Source of the DNA: Oscillospiraceae bacterium
Lineage (GTDB): Bacteria; Bacillota; Clostridia; Oscillospirales; Ruminococcaceae
Assembly: GCA_021769525.1 (NCBI GenBank)
Contig: JAETSQ010000002.1
Location: 61,743-125,742 of the forward strand
Length of the DNA stretch: 64,000 bases
Direction: 5' to 3'
Positions 48,161 through 58,836 of the stretch are shown in pieces. Every line of letters begins with the position of its first letter. The first letter of the stretch is position 1. The notes under the pieces were generated by a model, which was not told the DNA's origin, searched no databases, and worked only from the letters and a program-made list of their open reading frames with translations. Position numbers and translations under genes: made by a program.

Positions 48161-48853
48161 TTACTCCTCACGGGGATCGACGTACTTGGGGGCGTCGGCG
48201 TAGCGGCCATATGTACCGATGTTCTTTTCAAAGGCGGTCTTGGGGTCCACACCGTGGCGGATGTCCTCCAGCATCTTGCCCACCTTGACGAACTTGTAGC
48301 CGATGACCTCGTTGTTCTCATCCACCGCGACGGAAAGGATGTAGCCCTCCGCCAGCTCCAGGTAACGGACGCCCTTCAGGTTGGTGGAGAAGATGGTGCC
48401 CACCTGGCTCCGCAGGCCCTTGCCCAGGTCCTCCAGCCCGGCGCCGATGGGGAGGCCCCCCTCGGAGAAGGCAGTCTGGCTGCGGCCGTAGACCAGCTGC
48501 TTAAAGATCTCCCGCATGGCTACGTTGATGGCGTCGCAGACCAGGTCGGTATTCAGGCACTCCAGCAGGGTCTTGCCGGGGAGGATCTCGCCGGCCATGG
48601 CGGCGGAGTGGGTCATGCCGGAGCAGCCCAGGGTCTCCACCAGGGCCTCCTCCACGATACCGTTTTTCACGTTGAGGGTCAGCTTGCAGGCGCCCTGCTG
48701 GGGGGCGCACCAGCCGATGCCGTGGCTGAGGCCGGAGATGTCCTTGATCTCATAGGCCTTGACCCACTGTCCCTCCTCCGGGATGGGCGCGGGGCCGTGC
48801 TTCGGACCCTTTGCCAGAGTGCACATCTTCTCTACTTCGTGGGAATAATTCAT
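48161..48853 (-). CDS. Iron-sulfur cluster assembly scaffold protein, NifU-like
   Basis: A 230-residue protein with a NifU/IscU-type fold. WCAPQQGACKLTLNV near residues 48-62 and ETLGCSGMTHSAAMAGEILPGKTLLE near 73-98 provide conserved cysteines. The rest (about 140-225) is an extension specific to the GGGtGRT-associated subgroup. It is the first gene of the operon, with a TTGATA-N16-TATAAT promoter at 48938-48965. It probably assembles or carries a cluster for the partner protein. Confidence 0.9.
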   Translation of the reverse strand: MNYSHEVEKMCTLAKGPKHGPAPIPEEGQWVKAYEIKDISGLSHGIGWCAPQQGACKLTLNVKNGIVEEALVETLGCSGMTHSAAMAGEILPGKTLLECLNTDLVCDAINVAMREIFKQLVYGRSQTAFSEGGLPIGAGLEDLGKGLRSQVGTIFSTNLKGVRYLELAEGYILSVAVDENNEVIGYKFVKVGKMLEDIRHGVDPKTAFEKNIGTYGRYADAPKYVDPREE

Positions 48854-48937
48854 ATCCTTGCTCCTTTCGGTAATGATACAATCTGCCGGCGGGGAGGAGG
48901 AAAAACCCGCTCCGGGCCCTGCCGGCCCACCTTATCC

Positions 48938-48965
48938 ATTATATCATCCGTCAAGGATTTATCAA
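48938..48965 (-). promoter_or_regulatory. Promoter of the NifU-like/GGGtGRT operon
   Basis: On the minus strand TTGATA (48965-48960) and TATAAT (48943-48938) are 16 bases apart, 85 bases before the first gene. Confidence 0.8.
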
Positions 48966-49048
48966 GAGATTCCGTCGGATTTCCGCAAAAAGTTTCCGCC
49001 CGGAGGGGAAAATTCACGGTTTCGCAATACTTTATCCCTACTTCTTGT

Positions 49049-49077
49049 TTGACTTTGCGGGAGGGAGGGGGTAAAAT
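49049..49077 (+). promoter_or_regulatory. secA promoter
   Basis: TTGACT (49049-49054) and TAAAAT (49072-49077) are 17 bases apart, 50 bases before the secA start. Confidence 0.82.
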
Positions 49078-49126
49078 AAGAAAGTTAAAATGGGTATTTG
49101 CGCAATAATATATGAGGTGACAGACA

Positions 49127-51865
<2,739 letters not shown>

Positions 51866-51917
51866 CCGCCCCGGCGATAGAGTACAGGTTTAGCCGATGA
51901 CCGGCCGCTCTTCTTTT

Positions 51918-51955
51918 CGGTCCCTTTTCTTCTCCCGCGAGAAGAAAAGGGACCG
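51918..51955. repeat. 17-bp perfect stem-loop after secA
   Basis: Bases 51918-51934 (CGGTCCCTTTTCTTCTC) pair perfectly with 51939-51955 around CCGC. The layout, a pyrimidine-rich left arm, a purine-rich right arm, then a run of G and GGGGCA..GCCCC, parallels the stems at 1213-1244 and 15767-15798. No T-run follows on the plus strand, so it is not a standard terminator for secA. On the minus strand its U-rich side could stop antisense transcription. Confidence 0.65.
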
Positions 51956-52008
51956 GGGGCCGGGGCAGCGCCCCGGATGGGCTGTTTTGGGAAGAAGGAG
52001 CGCAGTTT

Positions 52009-52674
52009 ATGGAAATGAAGATCTCCCCCTCCCTCCTGGCGGCGGACTTTGCCCGCCTGGGGGAGGAACTGAAAGAAATCGAGGCCGCGGGGGCCGATAT
52101 GCTCCACCTGGACGTGATGGACGGGGTCTTTGTCCCCAACATCTCCTTCGGGATGCCGGTGATCGCCTCCCTGCGGAAGGTGAGCCGCCTCTTTTTCGAT
52201 GTACATATCATGATCGTGGACCCCATCCGGTACATCGACGGCCTGGCAAAGGCCGGGGCGGACGGCATCACCTTCCATGTGGAGGCGGCGGAGGACGTGG
52301 GGGCGGTCATTGAGCGCATCAAGGACCACGGCCTGAAGGCCGGGCTGACCCTGCGCCCCGGCACCCCGGTGGAAAAAGTGCTGCCCTGGCTGCCCCGGCT
52401 GGACATCCTGCTGGTGATGACGGTGGAGCCGGGCTTTGGCGGCCAGTCCTTTATGGCCGGCATGATGGACAAGGTGTCCGCCATCCGCCGGGAGGCCCGG
52501 CGCCTGGGACGGGAGGACCTGCTCATCCAGGTGGACGGCGGGGTGGACCGGGATACCGCCGCCGCCTGCGGCAGGGCGGGGGCCAACTGCCTGGTGGCGG
52601 GCTCCGCCATCTTCGGCAAGGCGGATTACGCGGCCCAGGTGGCGGCCATCCGCGCCGCGGCCGCGGGGGCGTGA
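52009..52674 (+). CDS. rpe: Ribulose-phosphate 3-epimerase
   Basis: A 221-residue TIM-barrel epimerase of the pentose phosphate pathway. It has ISPSLLAADFARLGEEL at the start, MLHLDVMDGVFVPNISFG with the metal-binding His and Asp, and FDVHIMIVDP. MTVEPGFGGQSFM and IQVDGGVDRDTA follow, the last with the second catalytic Asp. The Rnf-like cluster starts 27 bases downstream, so the genes may be cotranscribed. Confidence 0.96.
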   Translation: MEMKISPSLLAADFARLGEELKEIEAAGADMLHLDVMDGVFVPNISFGMPVIASLRKVSRLFFDVHIMIVDPIRYIDGLAKAGADGITFHVEAAEDVGAVIERIKDHGLKAGLTLRPGTPVEKVLPWLPRLDILLVMTVEPGFGGQSFMAGMMDKVSAIRREARRLGREDLLIQVDGGVDRDTAAACGRAGANCLVAGSAIFGKADYAAQVAAIRAAAAGA

Positions 52675-52701
52675 TTTGGAGAAGGGAGGAGGCCGGGAAG
52701 G

Positions 52702-53790
52702 ATGAAGGATGATCCCAAAGCCATGAAAGCCGCAAAGGCGAGATCCTGGCACTGGAACGGGGGCGTGATGCTGGAACAGCACAAGGACCCCATCCTTTCC
52801 CAGGAGCTGGTGCGGTTCATCGACCCGGAGCGGGTGCGCCGGATACGGGACCTGGAGCCCTGGCGGGAGGACGAGGAGATCGACGCGGAGGCCATCATCC
52901 AGGTGGCCCGCCTGGCCCGCATCGTGGACGAGCGGGACGGGGTGCCCCTGTTCCGGAAGCTCCGCAAGTGCATGGGGCGCCGCCCCTCGGTGCTGGTGGA
53001 CGCCCTGGACGAGGAGCCCTACATCTCCAGCCAGCTGGGGCCGATGCTCCACCGCAACCGGGAGTGCGTCAGCGGCCTGAAGCTGGCCTGCAAGGCGGTG
53101 GAGGCCTCCGATGTCACCATCCTGGTGTACCAGGGGATCACCGACCTGGAGATGAGGATCCCCCGGTCGGTGGGGGGGTTCCCCATCCAGCGGGTGCGGG
53201 GCAAGTACCCCTCGGAGCTCCTCTCCGCCCAGAGCCTGGTGGAGGAGGACGACCACATCAGCCTGTACATCGGGGCCTGCGCCCTCATCCACCTCCACCG
53301 GGCGGTGTACGACGCCCGCATACAGACCACCGCCTTCATCACCGTGGCGGGCAACTGCGTCAGCCGCCCCTGCAACATGGAGGTGAGCCTGGATACCACC
53401 GCCACCGACGTCCTAGCCCGGTGCGGCCTGGAGGAACAGCCCACCCGTGTGGTGGTAGGCGGCTCCATCACCGGGGAATCGGTGGCGGATACCGACCTGG
53501 TGCTGGTGAAGCCCACCACCAGGGCCATCCTGGCCTTCCGGGAGGATGAGCGGGACCAGCGCTACCAGTGCATCGGCTGCGGCCGGTGCGTGGAGGCCTG
53601 CCCCATGGGCCTCAACCCCATGCTGCTGTACCGGGGCATCGGGATGAGCCTCCATGAGCGGGTGGCGAAGCTGGATTACAAGACCTGCATCGGGTGTATG
53701 TGCTGCAGCTACATCTGCCCTGCCAAGCTGGATATTGCCGGGCGCATCGCCTGGTACAAGAAGAGCCGGAAGGAGGCGCTGCCGAAATGA
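52702..53790 (+). CDS. rnfC: RnfC-like iron-sulfur protein with degenerate NADH/FMN site
   Basis: A 362-residue protein, shorter than typical RnfC (roughly 430 or more). It keeps the opening WNGGVMLEQHKD and EEPYISSQLGPMLHRNRECVSGLKLA. It also keeps KYPSELLSAQSL, TVAGNCVSRPCNMEV and two complete ferredoxin motifs, CIGCGRCVEACP (about residues 290-301) and CIGCMCCSYICP (about 329-340). Where RnfC normally has the glycine-rich nucleotide loop GLGGAGFPT and NGAECEPY, this protein reads DERDGVPLF and DALDEEPY. It should therefore bind two 4Fe-4S clusters, but probably not FMN or NADH. The stop overlaps the rnfD start. Confidence 0.82.
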   Translation: MKDDPKAMKAAKARSWHWNGGVMLEQHKDPILSQELVRFIDPERVRRIRDLEPWREDEEIDAEAIIQVARLARIVDERDGVPLFRKLRKCMGRRPSVLVDALDEEPYISSQLGPMLHRNRECVSGLKLACKAVEASDVTILVYQGITDLEMRIPRSVGGFPIQRVRGKYPSELLSAQSLVEEDDHISLYIGACALIHLHRAVYDARIQTTAFITVAGNCVSRPCNMEVSLDTTATDVLARCGLEEQPTRVVVGGSITGESVADTDLVLVKPTTRAILAFREDERDQRYQCIGCGRCVEACPMGLNPMLLYRGIGMSLHERVAKLDYKTCIGCMCCSYICPAKLDIAGRIAWYKKSRKEALPK

Positions 53791-54842
53791 AACTTTTCCC
53801 CAGGAAAGCGCCCCATATCCGTTCCGATACCAGCAGCAAGACGGTGATGGGGGACGCCATCGTGACCCTGGCGGCCCTCTACTTTATGTCCGCCTGCTAC
53901 TACGGCCAGCGGGCGGTGCGGCTGGGGCTCCTTTCCATAGCGGTGTGCTGGGGGGCGGACGCCCTCTGCGTCTGGCTGCGGGGGCGCAAGGTGAGCCTGC
54001 GGGATTTTTCCCCGGTGGTCACCGGCATGATCATCCCCCTGATGATGCCCGCGGGCATCCCCTTCCATATCGTGGTGGTGGCGGACCTCTTTGCCATCCT
54101 GCTGGTGAAGCAGCCCTTCGGGGGGGTGGGGAACAATCTCTTCAACCCGGCGGCGGGGGGGCTGGCCTTCGCCATCGCCTGCTGGCCGGCCCAGATGTTC
54201 TCCTACCCCGTCCCCAATACCACCATGGACCTGTGGGGGGAGGTGAGCGGCAGCGTCTCCAATTCCGCCGCCTACACCCTGTACATCGGCGGGGTGCCCA
54301 TGGAGGACTATACCACGGTGCTGCTGGGGCGCCAGGCGGGGCCCATGGGCACCACCTGCGTGCTGGTGATCCTGGCCTGCCTGCTGTACCTCATCTTCCG
54401 GGGGACGGTGCGCTACCAGCAGTCCCTGCTCCTGCTGCTGACGGTGGCGGCCCTCAGCTTCCTCTTCCCGCGGGGCTCCGCCGAGGGGGCGGCTTCCGCC
54501 TTCTACGAGGTGCTGGCGACGCCGGTGCTGTTCTGCGCCGCCTTTATGTTTACCGACCCGGTCACCTCCCCCTGCCGCGGCATCGCCAAGGGGGTGTATG
54601 GGGTGCTGGGGGGGATCGTGACGGTCCTGTTTGCCCGCTTTGGCGGCTATGAGCAGACGGTGGTCTTTGCCATCCTGCTGATGAACGCCCTTGCCCCCGC
54701 CCTGGACCATCTGGCGGAGGAATACATCACAAGGAAAAGGAGGATGCGCTATGGACGAAAGGTCGCCATCGACCTCTCCGGAGAGGACGACTTCGGGACC
54801 GATGAAGGAGTCCCGGCCGCCGAAGGCGCCCAGAACCCCTAA
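53787..54842 (+). CDS. rnfD: RnfD-like membrane subunit lacking the flavinylation motif
   Basis: A 351-residue membrane protein with about nine helices. FGGVGNNLFNPAAGGLAFAI and FMFTDPVTSPCRGIAKGVYG are RnfD hallmarks, as is FGGYEQTVVFAILLMNALAPALD. The S-(G/S)-A-T motif whose Thr carries covalent FMN is replaced by SNSAAYTL. The C-terminal about 35 residues are a charged, acidic cytoplasmic tail. They are encoded over 92 bases that also encode the start of the next protein in another frame. Translation is coupled to rnfC by an ATGA overlap. Confidence 0.82.
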   Translation: MKLFPRKAPHIRSDTSSKTVMGDAIVTLAALYFMSACYYGQRAVRLGLLSIAVCWGADALCVWLRGRKVSLRDFSPVVTGMIIPLMMPAGIPFHIVVVADLFAILLVKQPFGGVGNNLFNPAAGGLAFAIACWPAQMFSYPVPNTTMDLWGEVSGSVSNSAAYTLYIGGVPMEDYTTVLLGRQAGPMGTTCVLVILACLLYLIFRGTVRYQQSLLLLLTVAALSFLFPRGSAEGAASAFYEVLATPVLFCAAFMFTDPVTSPCRGIAKGVYGVLGGIVTVLFARFGGYEQTVVFAILLMNALAPALDHLAEEYITRKRRMRYGRKVAIDLSGEDDFGTDEGVPAAEGAQNP

Positions 54843-55509
54843 GCCCAGGCCCGCCCAGGGGGACAGCAGCCAGAGCCTTACCCGCATCCTGTCGGATAAG
54901 AGCCTCATCATCAACCTCACCTTTGCCGCCCCCTTCCTGGTGGTGGCGGCCACCAACCTGAAAAACGGGGTGGCCCTCTCCCTGGCCATGGCGGTGGTGA
55001 TGGTGCCCACCGTCATCCTCAGCCTGCTGCTGCGTCAGAAGCTGCACTTCCCCTACTGGCTGGGCACCCCGGTGTGGACCATGGCCGCCATGCTGCTGGC
55101 GTCCCTCTCCTACTACGTCATCCGCTTCATCTCCCTGGAGATCACCGATTCCCTGGGCATCTACCTATATCTGCTGGCCTCCGGCACGGTGGTCTCGGCG
55201 GTCTTTACCGGCAAGCGGATCACCACCCTGCCGGCGGCAGGGGCCTGGGCCCTGCGGTACACCGGCGGCTTTGCCCTGGCGGCGGTGGTGATCTCCGCCA
55301 TCCGGGAGGTGCTGGCCTACGGCACCCTTTGGGGCTTTGCCCTGCCGGAGCCCCTGCGCCTTTCCGGGGCCCAGATGCCTTTCTTTGGATTTATCATGTT
55401 CGGAGCTTTTTCCGCCGGGTACCAGTGTGTCCGGCGGGTCATCGCGGAGCTGCGCCGCCTGGGGGCCTTCCGGCCCCAGGATGAGGAAGGAGGGGAGCCG
55501 CTGCCATGA
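54751..55509 (+). CDS. rnfE: RnfE-like membrane subunit lacking the 2Fe-2S cysteines
   Basis: A 252-residue protein with a Ser/Pro-rich cytoplasmic N-terminus (about 1-45) and six helices. AIREVLAYGTLWGFALPEP matches the RnfE/NqrD IREilGsGtlfG region. RnfE has a cysteine in LGLCP and a second in VNC; the aligned segments here read TFAAPFLVV and LLASGTVVS, without cysteine. ATG 54751 is preceded by AAAGGAGG at 54735-54742 and lies 92 bases inside rnfD. The stop overlaps the following gene's ATG. Confidence 0.78.
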   Translation: MDERSPSTSPERTTSGPMKESRPPKAPRTPKPRPAQGDSSQSLTRILSDKSLIINLTFAAPFLVVAATNLKNGVALSLAMAVVMVPTVILSLLLRQKLHFPYWLGTPVWTMAAMLLASLSYYVIRFISLEITDSLGIYLYLLASGTVVSAVFTGKRITTLPAAGAWALRYTGGFALAAVVISAIREVLAYGTLWGFALPEPLRLSGAQMPFFGFIMFGAFSAGYQCVRRVIAELRRLGAFRPQDEEGGEPLP

Positions 55510-56126
55510 GCGTACTTTGGATCACCTTAAAGGGGATGTTCTTCACCGCCCTCACCGCCGCCATCAGCGAGAACCTGGTCTTTGTCCGGGCCTTCGGCAT
55601 GGGGGAGCTGGATTACGAGGACTTCACCCCCCGCCGCGCCCTGGAAGAGGGGTACATCGTCACCCTGATGTCGGTGCTGGCTGCCGCCAGCGGCTGGATG
55701 GGCCGGTGGCTGGTGGGGGAATACCTCCACCTGCCGAACCATCTCCAGCCCCCGGTGTTTTTGGGGATCTTCACCGCCTTTTTCCTTCTCATCATGGGGG
55801 GGATCCTCATCTGGCGCAAAAAGCAGGGGAAGGTGACCAGCAAGAAGCGGTATAAGCTCCATACGGCCATCGCGTTCGGCTTCCTGCCCCTGGGGGTGCT
55901 GCTGGTCACCGGCTTTGGGACCGGGGGCATGGGGGAAGCCCTTTGGATGGCCCTGGGGGCCGGCGGAGGGTATGTCCTGGCCATGCTCCTCTGCTGGTCC
56001 ATCCGGGAGCGGCTGGACCTCTGCGACATCCCCAAGGCCTTCCGGGGGGCGCCCATCCTGTTTATCTATCTGGGACTGCTGTCCCTGGCCCTTTTCGGCC
56101 TGGTGGGGCACCAACTGGCACTGTGA
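55506..56126 (+). CDS. rnfA: RnfA-like membrane subunit lacking the 2Fe-2S cysteines
   Basis: A 206-residue protein with six helices. The C-terminal IRERLDLCDIPKAFRGAPI followed by LLSLALFGLVG is a strong RnfA/NqrE match. The first helix pair reads ISENLVFVRAFGMGELDYE where RnfA has NNFVLSRFLGICPFLGVS, so the cluster cysteine is missing. The second cysteine (ITTNC in RnfA) is replaced in FTAFFLLIMGGIL. It is the last gene of the cluster; rnfG and rnfB are not found. A MITE lies downstream. Confidence 0.8.
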   Translation: MSVLWITLKGMFFTALTAAISENLVFVRAFGMGELDYEDFTPRRALEEGYIVTLMSVLAAASGWMGRWLVGEYLHLPNHLQPPVFLGIFTAFFLLIMGGILIWRKKQGKVTSKKRYKLHTAIAFGFLPLGVLLVTGFGTGGMGEALWMALGAGGGYVLAMLLCWSIRERLDLCDIPKAFRGAPILFIYLGLLSLALFGLVGHQLAL

Positions 56127-56203
56127 CTTTTATCCTAGTATATAAGCGCGGCGGAATAGTTTGAAGAACATGGGGAATACTGCTGGAAAAAGGTGCCGGC
56201 TTA

Positions 56204-56364
56204 GAGCCTGTTTTGGATCTCCAGGTGCCCCGAATCAGCAGGGATTTTTTCGCCCTGCAAGGCAAAAAACCGCAGAAATACTTGCTGTATTTCAAGGGGT
56301 TTTAACGCAGCAGGACGGAAAAGGACCTAATGAGGCGGGGTGCAGGGAGATCCTGAATAGGCTC
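56204..56364 (+). mobile_element. MITE-like element, family 1, copy 2
   Basis: 161 bp bounded by GAGCCTGTTTTGGATCTCC and the reverse complement of GAGCCTATTCAGGATCTCC, with TTA duplicated on each side (56201-56203 and 56365-56367). The interior is similar to the 62168 copy (TTTTTTCGCCCTGCAAGGCAAAAAA), and the whole can fold into one long hairpin. It fills most of the 270-base gap between rnfA and the next gene, whose start lies 33 bases after it. Confidence 0.85.
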
Positions 56365-56396
56365 TTAGACCGGGCGGAAGGGAGCGAGGTGCGGCT

Positions 56397-57716
56397 GTGC
56401 GGGAATTTAAGATCAAGCGCTACGACCGCGAGCGGATCCAAAAGCGCAAGCAGGGGATCCGGGCGGCGGCCCTTACCGTCCTGCTGGGGGTGGCCGCGCT
56501 GACGGCGGGGTGGTTTGCCTATCCGCCGGTCTACCGGTTCGTCACCACCTGGGAGCCTCCCTCCCTCCAGCCCCAGGAGCCGGTCTCCCCGGAGCCCTCC
56601 CAGCCGGAGACCCCTGTGTCCTCCCAGCCGGAGGGACCGGAGGAGGAGCCGGCGGGAGCGGGCATCTTCCCGGTCCGAGCGGCCTACCTCCCGCCGGAGG
56701 TGATGGCGGACGACCAGCGGCTGGAGGGGGCGCTGCGCGCCCTCCAGGCCCAGGGAGTGACGGGGGTGGTCTTTGACCTGAAGGACGCCCTGGGGGTGGT
56801 GCAGTACCAGAGCGCCCTGGAGCAGGTGGCCTACAACCGGGCCCAGGGGGAGAACGCCTGGAGCCTGCCCCAGCGGCTGGCCCTCATCCGACGGGCGGGG
56901 CTGACCCCGGTGGGGCGGCTCTACGCCTTCCGGGACCGCACCTCCACCGCCCGGATGTACGAATCGGCGGTGAAGTATATGAACAGCACCGTCAACTGGA
57001 TCGACGATTCCCAGGCCAACGGCGGCAAACCCTGGCTGAACCCCAATAACCGGGAGGCCCAGGACTATATCCTTTCCCTGGTGCAGGAGGCCGCAGAAAA
57101 CGGGGTTGGCACCATCCTCCTGGACGGTGTGCAGTTCCCGGACGGGGTGGCCCTGAACCTGGCTACCTATGGCAACACCGGTCCCCTGGACCGCTCCGCC
57201 GTGCTGGCGGACTTTCTGACCAGGGCGCGGGCCGCGGGAGAGGCGGAGGGGAGCCATGTAGCGGTGACGGTGAATCTCATCTCCGCTGCGGGGCTGAGCA
57301 CCAACCGGTACGGCGAGGACGTGGGACAGCTCCTCTCCGCCGCCGGCAGCGGCGTGTTGGAGGTGATGCCGGAGCAGTTCGGCAACGGCGTCACCAGCGA
57401 GATACTGACCCTTTCCTCCCCGGCGCTGGATCCCTACAAGACCGTTTCGGAGGGGCTGGCAGCGGCGGCGGGAGCCCTGGAGACGGGGGCGGAGAATGAG
57501 GACGAGGACGAAGGGGAGGACGGCGGCGAGAGGACCTTCCGGGTGCCCCTGGCGGCTATGGTCCAAGCCTACACCTCCACCACCCTGAGCCAGTCGGCAA
57601 ACAAGCCCTACGGGAGCCAGGAGATCCGGGACCAGGCGAGAGCGGCGGAAGAGTATGGCATTGAGGCCATCCTTTATATGAATCCCCTGGGGGATTACAG
57701 CGTGCTGGCAGAATAA
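56397..57716 (+). CDS. Putative glycoside hydrolase (DUF4015-like), membrane-anchored
   Basis: A 439-residue protein starting at GTG 56397. One transmembrane helix (about residues 22-42) anchors it, followed by a Pro/Glu/Ser-rich spacer (55-88). The extracellular domain has VRAAYLPPEVMADD, GVTGVVFDLKDALGVVQYQS, PVGRLYAFRDRTSTARMYES, NPNNREAQDYILSLVQEAAENGVGTILLDGVQFPDG and EVMPEQFGNG. These are TIM-barrel segments of the GH-like DUF4015 family, with an Asp in FDLKDA and another in LLDGVQFPD. An acidic insert lies at about 362-375. The substrate is unknown, probably a cell-wall or exopolysaccharide. Confidence 0.87.
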   Translation: MREFKIKRYDRERIQKRKQGIRAAALTVLLGVAALTAGWFAYPPVYRFVTTWEPPSLQPQEPVSPEPSQPETPVSSQPEGPEEEPAGAGIFPVRAAYLPPEVMADDQRLEGALRALQAQGVTGVVFDLKDALGVVQYQSALEQVAYNRAQGENAWSLPQRLALIRRAGLTPVGRLYAFRDRTSTARMYESAVKYMNSTVNWIDDSQANGGKPWLNPNNREAQDYILSLVQEAAENGVGTILLDGVQFPDGVALNLATYGNTGPLDRSAVLADFLTRARAAGEAEGSHVAVTVNLISAAGLSTNRYGEDVGQLLSAAGSGVLEVMPEQFGNGVTSEILTLSSPALDPYKTVSEGLAAAAGALETGAENEDEDEGEDGGERTFRVPLAAMVQAYTSTTLSQSANKPYGSQEIRDQARAAEEYGIEAILYMNPLGDYSVLAE

Positions 57717-57717
57717 A

Positions 57718-57744
57718 AGAGGGGGGCGATGAGCCCCTCTTTTT
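57718..57744 (+). terminator. Terminator after the glycoside hydrolase gene
   Basis: AGAGGGG pairs with CCCCTCT around a 9-base loop and is followed by five T. Confidence 0.85.
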
Positions 57745-58090
57745 GCGTAGAGGGAGCGTAGGGAGCGGATGACCCCGCCGATCGCGGCAGGTCGTTTCGG
57801 CTTGTCGAAAACCGAAAAGACCCAGGTCGTGAGACCCAGGCCTTTTCAGAAGATTAAAATTTTACGAGGGTTATTGAGGCTCCCCTGGAGAGTGGGGAGG
57901 GAGGATTTCTTTTGTACTTCCTTTGGTGTGTCTTTATTATACCCCAGGGGAGGCCGGCAATTCATCCTTTTTTGGTTAAGGCTTCGTGACAAACAGGTTA
58001 CTTCCGGGCCGGGGCCCGGTTACAATCTGTATTTGAAGCAGGGAAATTTTTCCGTGGGATGGGGATTTTCCCAGGTGAGAGGGAGAAACC
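57745..58090. other. Intergenic region without a supported gene
   Basis: About 346 bases between convergent genes. It contains AAAAGACC...GGCCTTTT (about 57818-57846), which could fold weakly. A GC-rich palindrome, CCGGGCCGGGGCCCGG, lies near 57997-58012 within GTTAC..GTTAC direct flanks. Several A/T-rich stretches are also present. None matches a known RNA or repeat family recognised here. Confidence 0.4.
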
Positions 58091-58456
58091 TCAGCTGATG
58101 TAATCCTCAATGAGGCGGGTGAGCTCTTCGTAGGTCTCCACCCGGATGCCCTCCCGGAGGAGCTGCTGGTCCGGCTCCGGGAGGGTGCGCAGAAAGATGT
58201 CAAAGATCATCTCCGGCTCGCGGGTGTCCGGGGAAAGGACCGAGACCCTGCCGTTGTAGGCCCCCAGCAGGTAGCCGGCGGAGGGGGAGGATGCCTCCTG
58301 GGAGGATGGGAGGCTTTCCGGGGGCTGTTCCTCTTTTTCCACCAGATGCTGGGGAGGGGCGGCCAGGGAATCGATCCGGGGGACGACGGCCAGGGCTGCG
58401 CCAAGAACGATGGCCGCCAGAATGGCTCCACCGGTGACAGCAAAGCGTTTTACCAT
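58091..58456 (-). CDS. Small membrane-anchored protein, BofC C-terminal-like
   Basis: A 121-residue protein with a signal-anchor helix (about residues 5-25) and a short Pro/Ser/Glu linker. The C-terminal domain (about 60-121) reads YLLGAYNGRVSVL, DIFLRTLPEPDQQLLREGI and SYEELTRL-type residues, as in the C-terminal domain of BofC-like proteins. BofC regulates sigma-K processing during sporulation in Bacillus, but this domain is widespread in Clostridia in proteins of unknown role. ATG 58456 is preceded by AGGAGG; the longer frame upstream runs through a repeat element and is rejected. Confidence 0.72.
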   Translation of the reverse strand: MVKRFAVTGGAILAAIVLGAALAVVPRIDSLAAPPQHLVEKEEQPPESLPSSQEASSPSAGYLLGAYNGRVSVLSPDTREPEMIFDIFLRTLPEPDQQLLREGIRVETYEELTRLIEDYIS

Positions 58457-58510
58457 AAAAAGGCACCTCCTACTTGCCGTAGTATTGACATCCGGGCGGG
58501 GAAACATACA

Positions 58511-58684
58511 AGGCAACTCCGCACAAAGACCGCCTGACGGCTTTGCACCCGTCTTGCTTGCATCTTTTCCGTCAGATTTCACAAAAATCCTCAGCAATCC
58601 ACAAAGGATTGCCTGCGGTTTTTGTTTCTTCTGACGAAAAATCTGTCTGCGCAATACGGGCACAATCTTTATGCGGTATTGCCT
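58511..58684 (+). repeat. MITE-like element, family 2, copy 2
   Basis: The left end AGGCAACTCCGCACAAAGA and the reverse complement of the right end, AGGCAATACCGCATAAAGA, form imperfect terminal repeats. Inner pairing includes CCGTCAGA with TCTGACG-type segments, and AGCAATCC with GGATTGC. Shared interior blocks with 36799-36962 (GCACCCGTCTTG, AAAGG-TT-CCTGCG-TTTTTG, CGAAAAAT) show that the two are one family. CA flanks both ends and may be a short duplication. It separates the divergent BofC-like and PBP genes; an extended -10 (TGTTATAAT, to 58724) for the PBP gene lies just beyond it. Confidence 0.65.
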
Positions 58685-58836
58685 CAAAAAAAGGTAACAC
58701 TTCCGGGGAGAAATATGTTATAATAACCATAACTGGCCGCAATGCCCGGATGGGCGCGGCGCCGTATCCGGAATTTGACGCCAAAGGGTGCTTTGAATCG
58801 TTTCGTTATCACCGAGAAACGGAGGTTTAGTCATCC

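Noticed and set aside
57997..58012. CCGGGCCGGGGCCCGG palindrome as an operator or terminator
   Set aside because: No adjacent promoter or T-run and no repeated copy; in this GC-rich sequence it may be chance.
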